From Synechococcales cyanobacterium bin59.metabat.ball.084 (GTDB lineage: Bacteria; Cyanobacteriota; Cyanobacteriia; Cyanobacteriales; Chamaesiphonaceae), in the NCBI GenBank assembly GCA_013297675.1, contig JAAFHZ010000025.1, forward strand, positions 1 to 42,542: 42,542 nt of DNA, written 5' to 3'. Positions 37,269 through 42,542 of the stretch are shown here, piece by piece. The position numbers were made by a program, and so were the translations under genes. A model generated the notes under the pieces. That model had not been told where the DNA came from. It ran no database searches and saw nothing but the letters and a program-made list of their open reading frames with translations. Each line of letters starts with the position of its first letter. The first letter of the stretch is position 1.

Positions 37269-37607
37269 TTAGTTTGCCACTTCGATCAACAGCATCACCG
37301 CAATTCCAATCATCAAAGTCGCGGCCAACAAGTCTAACATTTTCGGCGACACCAGTTTAGAAATCCAACGTCCCAGCAGCACTCCTACCAAACTGGTCGC
37401 AATCAACGCCGCTCCAGCTCCCAACAAAACGCTGAAAGGCGATCGAGACTGGGCAGCCATCAGCATGGTGGCTAATTGGGTCTTGTCACCCATTTCTGCC
37501 AAAAAAATGGTGACAAACGTAGACAGCCAAACCCCCCAGGCACCTTTTTGAGTAGGGCTGGGGGGAGTTGTGGGTTCAGGGGGAGTTACGGGGATAGAAT
37601 CGGACAC
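37269..37607 (-). CDS. Half-size UPF0016 / GDT1-type cation transporter
   Basis: 112 residues starting at GTG. A Pro/Thr-rich cytoplasmic start (residues ~5-20) is followed by three membrane helices and the family motif FLAEMGDKTQ (Glu38-Met-Gly-Asp41-Lys-Thr-Gln). UPF0016 proteins export Mn2+ or move Ca2+/Mn2+ against protons. Full-length members have two such halves; this one carries a single motif, so it must pair with itself or with a second half-size protein. In cyanobacteria half-size members are often next to each other, but no partner is seen here; the neighbour at 37682 is unrelated. Confidence 0.88.
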   Translation of the reverse strand: MSDSIPVTPPEPTTPPSPTQKGAWGVWLSTFVTIFLAEMGDKTQLATMLMAAQSRSPFSVLLGAGAALIATSLVGVLLGRWISKLVSPKMLDLLAATLMIGIAVMLLIEVAN

Positions 37608-37681
37608 GATACTTTTCTCATATTTTTCTCATTTTTTAGTATCGCATTAATTTTGCTGACTTTTTCCCTGGATATTTCAGC

Positions 37682-37999
37682 CTACTTTTCTAGTTCGCTT
37701 TTCATTCGATCGAGGGTCATGGTCATACCGTCAAACATCTGTTGGGGAGTCATGCCGAACTGGCCGAGTTGAGTATTCATTTGCTCTACGGTCATTTTGG
37801 CCATAAAGTCATCAGAAAGCTCAAAGCGTTTCATAAATATCTTGTACCGATCCATTAACTCTTCCATCTGGTCGATGTACATTTTTTTGCCATCTCGATC
37901 GAACTTGCCGTAGTTGCTGCCTAAACCTACCAAGTTCTGGTAGTCTGTGAACAACTGCTTCGCTTCGTTTTGGACGATTTCGGAGTCAAAAAATCCCAT
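37682..37999 (-). CDS. DUF1825 family protein
   Basis: 105 residues from the ATG at 37999 (FDSEIVQNEAKQLFTDYQNL, then YGKFDRDGKKMYIDQMEELM). An all-helical, acidic, soluble protein. The family is conserved across cyanobacteria and, to my knowledge, without known function. The frame is open to 38065, but those 22 basic residues do not belong. Gene position is between the UPF0016 gene (same strand) and the divergent TM2 gene. Confidence 0.82.
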   Translation of the reverse strand: MGFFDSEIVQNEAKQLFTDYQNLVGLGSNYGKFDRDGKKMYIDQMEELMDRYKIFMKRFELSDDFMAKMTVEQMNTQLGQFGMTPQQMFDGMTMTLDRMKSELEK

Positions 38000-38075
38000 G
38001 GCTTTCAGTAGGTAATAGTGTTGACGGGGTTTTTCCCGCTTTCTTTTATTGTAATCTAGCCCCAATCTATTATAA

Positions 38076-38468
38076 ATGCGGTTTCCCTCACTTCTTTCTA
38101 CCTCTCTATCCCAGTTTCACAATAACTTTCAGCCCAGGCATGTGGCCATTGTGTTGGCTTTTGCTGGGGTAGTGCTGCCGGTCTCTGGGTTACATAAGTT
38201 TTATCTGGGTCAACATCGCTGGGGCTTGGTGTATTTGCTGCTTTCTTGGACTCCGATTCCCCATGTGGCGGCGGCGATCGAGGCGGTTTGGTATTTGACT
38301 CAGCCCGATGGGTTTGCGGGGGTGGTAGCTAGTAATGTGGCTGCTCCTAATTTATTAGTTCCACAGCTTACCGATGGGATTCGTCAGTTGGAGCAGTTGC
38401 GGGTGGATGGCCTAATTACGGAGTATGAATTTGAGCAAAAACGGCGGCAGTTTCTCGATCGAATGTAA
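38076..38468 (+). CDS. TM2-domain protein with C-terminal SHOCT module
   Basis: 130 residues. The TM2 domain (GLHKFYLGQHRWGLVYLLLS and the second helix TPIPHVAAAIEAVWYL) covers ~38-80. A linker leads to the short helical SHOCT tail QLEQLRVDGLITEYEFEQKR (~102-121), which often mediates oligomerisation. Expected to be a small membrane protein; role unknown. The start ATG at 38076 is first in frame and there is no strong ribosome binding site. Confidence 0.8.
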   Translation: MRFPSLLSTSLSQFHNNFQPRHVAIVLAFAGVVLPVSGLHKFYLGQHRWGLVYLLLSWTPIPHVAAAIEAVWYLTQPDGFAGVVASNVAAPNLLVPQLTDGIRQLEQLRVDGLITEYEFEQKRRQFLDRM

Positions 38469-38665
38469 ATGATCTGCTGAAAGTCTTAAGATTTTTCTAC
38501 TAGCCACCTGCTGTAATTTTTGCGCTTGCACAAATCACGAAGATTTAGATTAAGTTTTTGTTGGGGCATGGCCATGATTAATCAGCACAGTCCATACATG
38601 GACTTAAAGCTCTGCAAACAAGATATGGAACGATATTTTCAGCTTTAATTCTGTAGCAAAAGAGC

Positions 38666-38693
38666 AGGTGTTTACCCAACTGCGTAAACACCT
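38666..38693 (-). terminator. Terminator behind the gene at 38719
   Basis: AGGTGTTTAC (38666-38675) and GTAAACACCT (38684-38693) form a 10-bp perfect stem with an 8-nt loop, 25 bases beyond the minus-strand stop, followed on that strand by a short TTTT. The 250-base gap from 38469 to 38718 otherwise holds nothing credible. Confidence 0.55.
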
Positions 38694-38718
38694 TCTGTAA
38701 AAAATAGCTTCATCTTAT

Positions 38719-39288
38719 TCAGACTAACTGTTGTTGAATTTCAATCCAATGCAAAAGATTTGCAGTCGGCTGAAAAGTTGGGATAGATAGCAACTCCTTA
38801 ACAATATTCAACTTGTTTTTGATGGTTCGAATTTCTAAAAGACTATCATTTGATATATGAGCATAAGGATCACCGGCTGCTAAGTCAGCTCTCCATTGCT
38901 GTGATATCTGTAATGCATCTTCTGGAAGCAACTGAACTGATCGCTCAAACCATTGAACAATAATTTGAGGGTTTAAAAGATCTTCCTGCTCTTGAACACC
39001 AAACTTTTGAAGCAAATTTAAACGAAGTGCCATGGAGGATTCAATAAGAGTGGGGTTGTTAAGATGCTCATAAAATGCAACAGCAATCTTTGCCCAGTCT
39101 AAATCCCACGGTTCAATCGATCGGCTGCGAGATGCTAGTGCATAAGCAAGACCAGTCCACCAATTAATATCACAGCCGGAAGGTAGAATAACCTCCCCTT
39201 GAGAACATTGGTTAATCCAAACTGCAAGCTCCTCTTTGCCTAAGGAAAGCAAATGATTTTCTAATTCTTTTGATTCAGATAAGGTCAT
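38719..39288 (-). CDS. Hypothetical protein, possible partner of the secreted toxin-like protein
   Basis: 189 residues, all-helical and acidic, soluble, without signal peptide (ESKELENHLLSLGKEELAVW, then INWWTGLAYALASRSRSIEP and QISQQWRADLAAGDPYAHIS). No known family comes to mind. The gene starts six bases after the stop of the secreted protein at 39295, on the same strand, so the two form an operon. Small acidic proteins behind toxin-like secreted proteins are often immunity proteins, but that is only a guess from the layout. A terminator follows at 38666-38693. Confidence 0.6.
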   Translation of the reverse strand: MTLSESKELENHLLSLGKEELAVWINQCSQGEVILPSGCDINWWTGLAYALASRSRSIEPWDLDWAKIAVAFYEHLNNPTLIESSMALRLNLLQKFGVQEQEDLLNPQIIVQWFERSVQLLPEDALQISQQWRADLAAGDPYAHISNDSLLEIRTIKNKLNIVKELLSIPTFQPTANLLHWIEIQQQLV

Positions 39289-39294
39289 AATTAT

Positions 39295-39858
39295 TTAGCT
39301 GTATTTTTTAGGATCTTGAACTACTTTCTTTGCAGAATCTGTTTTGACTCCAGCTTTTTTAAATGCAGTAATACCAAGATCTATTGTGTCTCCAGTTGGT
39401 TTATAATGTCCAGAGTAGTTACTTATCATCAATAAGAAGTAACCATTAGTTTTATCTCCAGCCATTTCTGCTTCTCCTGCGGCCGCAACGGGGGCACCAT
39501 TCGTTAAGACAGAATGATATATTTCACTTCCTTTAACATTTTTAGGAATAATAAGCAGGTTTCCTGCTTCATCTATTGCCCATTTTATTGTACCGGCACT
39601 GATAACGCTGTCAAATGCGGCTGTCTTGATTTGTGTTTGAACGTTCAGTGGCTTAACGCCTAGCTTTTTTGCGTCAGCTAATTCTGCCTGTAGCCTGCTA
39701 GACAACTGATTTGGAAAACTGGATACCCAGTTCCATTGTCTAGCTGGCGAAGCACCTGAAATATTACTACTACTGGTTAAACTCAAAACTGGAAGTATTT
39801 GTAGACTACTGAGGATAAAAGATAATCCACTAACAAACAAAAAATTTTGGTATTTCAT
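39295..39858 (-). CDS. Secreted protein with a polymorphic-toxin-like C-terminal motif
   Basis: 187 residues. A hydrophobic N-terminal signal sequence (~1-30, FLFVSGLSFILSSLQILPVL) is followed by a mature part of ~155 residues. The C-terminal half holds VAAAGEAEMAGDK (124-136) and ISNYSGHYKPTGDTIDLGIT (145-164). An 'AAGE ... N-x-SGHY-x-P' pattern recurs in the C-terminal domains of bacterial polymorphic toxins and related secreted proteins, as I recall. No nuclease motif is otherwise certain. Its start ATG at 39858 lies at the edge of a 320-base AT-rich spacer. The gene behind it, with six bases between, may be the cognate immunity protein. Alternatively a harmless periplasmic protein. Confidence 0.6.
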   Translation of the reverse strand: MKYQNFLFVSGLSFILSSLQILPVLSLTSSSNISGASPARQWNWVSSFPNQLSSRLQAELADAKKLGVKPLNVQTQIKTAAFDSVISAGTIKWAIDEAGNLLIIPKNVKGSEIYHSVLTNGAPVAAAGEAEMAGDKTNGYFLLMISNYSGHYKPTGDTIDLGITAFKKAGVKTDSAKKVVQDPKKYS

Positions 39859-40178
39859 GACTCAATTTAAGTGACTTCACCTTTAGTCTAGCACACTATT
39901 GCACGGGTTAACCATCCACATTGTGAATAAAATCTGATTTTTAATGGTGCTCCGCCAAATAGCTTAGATCGGCTCAAGATTTTGGCAATTTAGCCGCTGT
40001 TGATAATTATTTTTTGCTAACTGCAAACTTCTGATAGATTATCAGATGATTAATTCTGACTATCTCAGTCTTACAGAGAGGCTGGTGATTTCTTTTGTTT
40101 CAAAAGTTTTGTGTTTTATTAATTTTTATAGATTTATCTAATACTCTTGAAGAGTAATGAATTATTGGGAGTCTTGCC
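39859..40178. other. AT-rich spacer with divergent promoter space
   Basis: 320 bases without a credible gene between two divergently read genes. It should hold the promoters of both. No known RNA, repeat or box was recognised. Confidence 0.4.
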
Positions 40179-40391
40179 ATGTTGTTTCAACGTAATCCTC
40201 AACCGCCACTTCCACCGCCTAGCAATGGTTTTCCCCCTGATGCTGTGGTGGTGGTGATTCCCAAGGTTGTGCTCGATCGACTGTTCGCCATTTCTGCCAT
40301 TGTGATCTTGCTGGCTTTGGGCAGTACTATCACGCTGACGCTGCGCCCCGCATCGCACCCTATTCCCTCTAGCCAAAAATCTGGATCATGA
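40179..40391 (+). CDS. Small single-helix membrane protein
   Basis: 70 residues with a Pro-rich start (NPQPPLPPPSNGFPPDAVVV), one membrane helix (RLFAISAIVILLALGSTITL) and a short polar tail. GGGAG lies eight bases before the ATG, which argues for a real gene. Not recognised; no partner is obvious. Confidence 0.62.
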   Translation: MLFQRNPQPPLPPPSNGFPPDAVVVVIPKVVLDRLFAISAIVILLALGSTITLTLRPASHPIPSSQKSGS

Positions 40392-40531
40392 GGTTGTGGG
40401 CAATATGTTTGAGGGAGTCGGTCATTCCTGGCTCCTTTAGATCTAGGAAAACCAGAGTTGTGTTAATTTTGATGTATTCTATGTTTATATAAGGTATGCT
40501 AAAGATGATTGTGGCATTGGAGTTTTAAGTT

Positions 40532-40867
40532 ATGCCTAAAGAAAAAAATGATACTGATATAGTAAGGCTGTCGGCGATCGAAGAGGATATTCTCACCGGT
40601 ATGGGCAGTCAGGAACTCTACGGTCTGGAGATTCTAGACCAGTTAAATTTTGAGCGATCATTTGAGCTTAGCTTCGGTAGTTTATATCCAGCTTTGAACC
40701 GATTGGATAAAAAGGGATTTATTAGTTGGAGGTGGGGTGATGTACAAGACGGTAGTGGTGGAGCAAGGCGAAAATACTATAAAGTTACTCGATTGGGAGC
40801 AACTGTTTTATCGGACGTGCAAAGTTACCGGATGGCATTACAAACTAGAGCTTTAGGAGCAACCTAA
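40532..40867 (+). CDS. PadR-family transcriptional regulator
   Basis: 111 residues. A winged-helix PadR domain: EEDILTGMGSQELYGLEILD at the N-terminus, then FGSLYPALNRLDKKGFISWR, then GGARRKYYKVTRLGATVL. The usual C-terminal dimerisation helix is short. PadR proteins sense small molecules and repress nearby genes, often membrane proteins, which are the next frames here. A near-palindrome or operator was not identified. Confidence 0.9.
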   Translation: MPKEKNDTDIVRLSAIEEDILTGMGSQELYGLEILDQLNFERSFELSFGSLYPALNRLDKKGFISWRWGDVQDGSGGARRKYYKVTRLGATVLSDVQSYRMALQTRALGAT

Positions 40868-40869
40868 CA

Positions 40870-40971
40870 ATGAGCAATCTACCCAAAGAAAAGACTAATT
40901 GGCAATTTATTCATTTTGTTGTACCACTAGCAGTAATGTCTGTCTTATTGATACTTGGTGATTCTATGTGA
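40870..40971 (+). CDS. Very short membrane ORF directly behind padR
   Basis: 33 codons: MSNLPKEKTNWQFIHFVV followed by one hydrophobic helix PLAVMSVLLILGDS. It starts two bases after the PadR stop. Its end overlaps the next frame, which starts at 40955, so the two may be pieces of one membrane-protein gene split by a frameshift. Confidence 0.45.
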   Translation: MSNLPKEKTNWQFIHFVVPLAVMSVLLILGDSM

Positions 40972-41206
40972 TTATAGTTTGTTATTTGTTGTGGGATATT
41001 TTCTGTCATTCTGCTTATTGCTATTAGTGACCTTTTTATTTTTATGGGTATTTTCATTGTTCATTAACTTCCTCTGTTTTCTAAGTGCTTCACTGTTGTT
41101 TGTATTTACATCAATAATAGAAGCAAAGCCTGGAACTACTAGATTAAGTTTAATGCTCTTTTTACCTGAGGATATAACTGCTGAAATGCTAGCTCTACAA
41201 GGTTAA
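40955..41206 (+). CDS. Membrane protein fragment, possibly frameshifted, downstream of padR
   Basis: 83 codons with non-ATG start choices (TTG 40955, GTG 40958). Two or three hydrophobic stretches (SLLFVVGYFLSFCLLLLVTF, then CFLSASLLFVFTSIIEA), then a soluble end TTRLSLMLFLPEDITAEMLA. The end resembles what I recall from the permease-prefix-like proteins that follow PadR genes in cyanobacteria; those are longer. Overlap with the 33-codon ORF by 17 bases and lack of a ribosome binding site suggest a broken gene. It may still be translated by coupling. Confidence 0.4.
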   Translation: MVILCDYSLLFVVGYFLSFCLLLLVTFLFLWVFSLFINFLCFLSASLLFVFTSIIEAKPGTTRLSLMLFLPEDITAEMLALQG

Positions 41207-41279
41207 TGGAACTAGATAGCCGGGAATACACAAGGCTGTTGCTGAATTTATCTCGATTGGAATTACTTGCCTTGCGCTA

Positions 41280-41378
41280 AATAACCTGACATCGCTATGC
41301 ATAGAGTTCGGAATAACCTGAGCTGTTAGAATCAGCGCTAGTATTGATTGAAAGTCAAAGTTCAGCTAGAATCAGTGC
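41280..41378 (+). repeat. Two short direct repeats upstream of the pentapeptide gene
   Basis: AATAACCTGA recurs at 41280-41289 and 41312-41321 (32 bases apart). TAGAATCAGCGC at 41327-41338 recurs as TAGAATCAGTGC at 41367-41378 (40 bases apart). Could be regulator sites or chance. The gap 41207-41393 holds no gene. Confidence 0.3.
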
Positions 41379-41393
41379 AAAATACTAGAGCTT

Positions 41394-42512
41394 ATGGTTT
41401 GGTTGAATTTATTGTCGATCGTCCTGATGGCGATCGGCCTCTACATAGCGAATTGGTGGGTGGCTCTGGCTGGATGCTTGCTAGCCTTAATCCTGTCGAT
41501 TCCCACAATCGCCAAATCGATTCAGCAAGAGTTTCTGGAGGCGTTAAACCCAGCCCAGCGGCGGCAGTTTATCGCTGCTTTTACTTTTTTAGTCGCTTTG
41601 GTGGTGCTAGCAGAACTTACTGGATTAATTGCCTGGATTAGATTGCAAATCAAATCAATCAATTGGGATGTTGCCGGAAGCTTGGCCGAGTGGACGGGGG
41701 CGTTAGGGCAAATCTTAATTGCGGTATTAGCGGTGTATATCGCTTGGCGACAGTATGTGATTTCGCGCGATCTGACGATCGAACAAAACCGGCTCACCAC
41801 TCAACAAAACGTTTTGACCCAACAGCAAACGATCGATACCTATTTTCAAGGGATTTCTGATCTGGCTTTGGATGACGATGGCTTTTTGGAAGACTGGCCA
41901 CAGGAGCAGGCTTTTGCTGTCGGACGCACGGCGGCACTCTTAGGCAGTATCGATGCTAATGGCAAAGCCAAAGTTCTCAGATTTTTATCTCAGTCCAAGT
42001 TAATTAGCCCTTTGAAGCGCGATCGACGGCTAGGTAGACCAATGTTAGATGGCGATGGAGGCTACGCCGAAGATCGAAATGAGGGTTCGCGGGTAATTGA
42101 TTTGGGTGTGATCTTAGCGGGTACAGACTTGGCTGGAACTGACTTGCGCTGGACAGATTTGAGCGATGCCAACATGATTCGGTCTAATTTACAGGGTTGC
42201 GATTTAGTGAGAGCCAATTTTTCGCGCACTATTTTGTATGGAGCAAACTTGCGTAAGGCCGATTTAAAAGGGACTTTGTTATTTTATGGTCGGGTAGAAA
42301 CCGCTAGTCCCCGCAGTAAAAACCATGTTCCTAACTACAATACCGGAGCTTTTACTGGTGCTGTGGTAGAAAATGCTGATTTTACAGATGCGCTAGAAAT
42401 GAGTACCGAACAACGCCAATATTGTTGCGCTTGGGGCGGCGATAAAACTCGGGCAACTATTCCTGGTGGTTGTGCCGGGATTCCTAATCTTTTGGGTCAG
42501 GAGAAAGAATAA
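41394..42512 (+). CDS. Pentapeptide-repeat membrane protein
   Basis: 372 residues. The N-terminal ~125 residues hold four membrane helices (LLSIVLMAIGLYIANWW, VALAGCLLALILSI, FIAAFTFLVALVVLAELTGL and ILIAVLAVYIAWRQYVI). A Gln-rich coiled stretch (~127-150, TIEQNRLTTQQNVLTQQQTI) connects to a soluble domain. Pentapeptide repeats (~242-285: LAGTDLAGTDLRWTDLSDAN and QGCDLVRANFSRTILYGANL) form a right-handed beta-helix, interrupted around 290-330 and resumed with VVENADFTDAL. This architecture, helices plus pentapeptide repeats, is common in cyanobacteria; function unknown. The stop at 42512 lies just inside the window end. Confidence 0.85.
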   Translation: MVWLNLLSIVLMAIGLYIANWWVALAGCLLALILSIPTIAKSIQQEFLEALNPAQRRQFIAAFTFLVALVVLAELTGLIAWIRLQIKSINWDVAGSLAEWTGALGQILIAVLAVYIAWRQYVISRDLTIEQNRLTTQQNVLTQQQTIDTYFQGISDLALDDDGFLEDWPQEQAFAVGRTAALLGSIDANGKAKVLRFLSQSKLISPLKRDRRLGRPMLDGDGGYAEDRNEGSRVIDLGVILAGTDLAGTDLRWTDLSDANMIRSNLQGCDLVRANFSRTILYGANLRKADLKGTLLFYGRVETASPRSKNHVPNYNTGAFTGAVVENADFTDALEMSTEQRQYCCAWGGDKTRATIPGGCAGIPNLLGQEKE

Positions 42513-42542
42513 AAAGATTTGGAGGATTTTCGACCTGATCAC

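Overview
The window is cyanobacterial. It carries NdhF, a short-form GpsA, LabA/NYN, DUF1825, half-size UPF0016 and TM2-SHOCT proteins. GATC-rich octamers (GCGATCGC and relatives) occur throughout, as in HIP1-rich cyanobacterial genomes. The genus cannot be settled from the sequence alone. Most of the window is ordinary chromosome, with three accessory patches.

Region 1-1321 is the most interesting. Reading inward from 1174 on the minus strand there is a TGTACA terminus followed by four ~20-bp direct repeats (GTGAC/GTGCC...TGTC). I recognise these as a TnsB-type end of a type V-K CRISPR-associated transposon (CAST, Tn7-like with Cas12k). Inside it lie three degenerate 37-nt CRISPR-like repeats. 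The last is followed by a 17-nt segment (945-961) that matches, with one mismatch, the 3' end of the tRNA-Thr(TGT) gene just outside the transposon (1249-1265). A GTT sequence sits one base before the match. This is the layout expected of a V-K 'homing' guide RNA that directs the element to a tRNA gene. A truncated tyrosine recombinase gene precedes the repeats. The transposase genes, cas12k, tracrRNA and the other end must lie before base 1, if they exist.

Region 1.6-8.3 kb holds a sulfate-binding lipoprotein and CysT permease (without cysW or cysA), an orphan CBS-PAS histidine kinase on the opposite strand, and gcvP. Region 8.5-9.7 kb holds a VapB/VapC-like toxin-antitoxin pair and a small hypothetical. 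Region 9.9-14.7 kb holds ndhF, an atypical thioredoxin and a CPA2-type cation/proton antiporter with C-terminal USP domains. Region 15.4-20.2 kb holds a LabA-like NYN protein, bioB, a large repeat-containing membrane-anchored protein and an ABC ATPase.

Region 20.4-21.9 kb is a second accessory patch: a DUF6932-type nucleotidyltransferase-like gene, an XRE-type regulator with a strange N-terminal extension, and repeat debris. From 21.9 to 34.8 kb lies a mainly minus-strand block: HupE/UreJ-like protein, a Gly/Ser/Phe-rich protein, a degenerate MBL-fold protein, a membrane protein, mfd, gpsA-lipA, a small LapA-like gene on the plus strand, ilvC, a HAD phosphatase fused to a Gdx/SugE-type SMR transporter, and gatB.

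From 35 to 42.5 kb there is an AIPR-type putative defence protein coupled to a methyltransferase, a half-size UPF0016 gene, DUF1825, a TM2-SHOCT protein, a secreted toxin-like protein with a downstream partner (a third accessory patch), small membrane ORFs around a PadR regulator, and a pentapeptide-repeat membrane protein.
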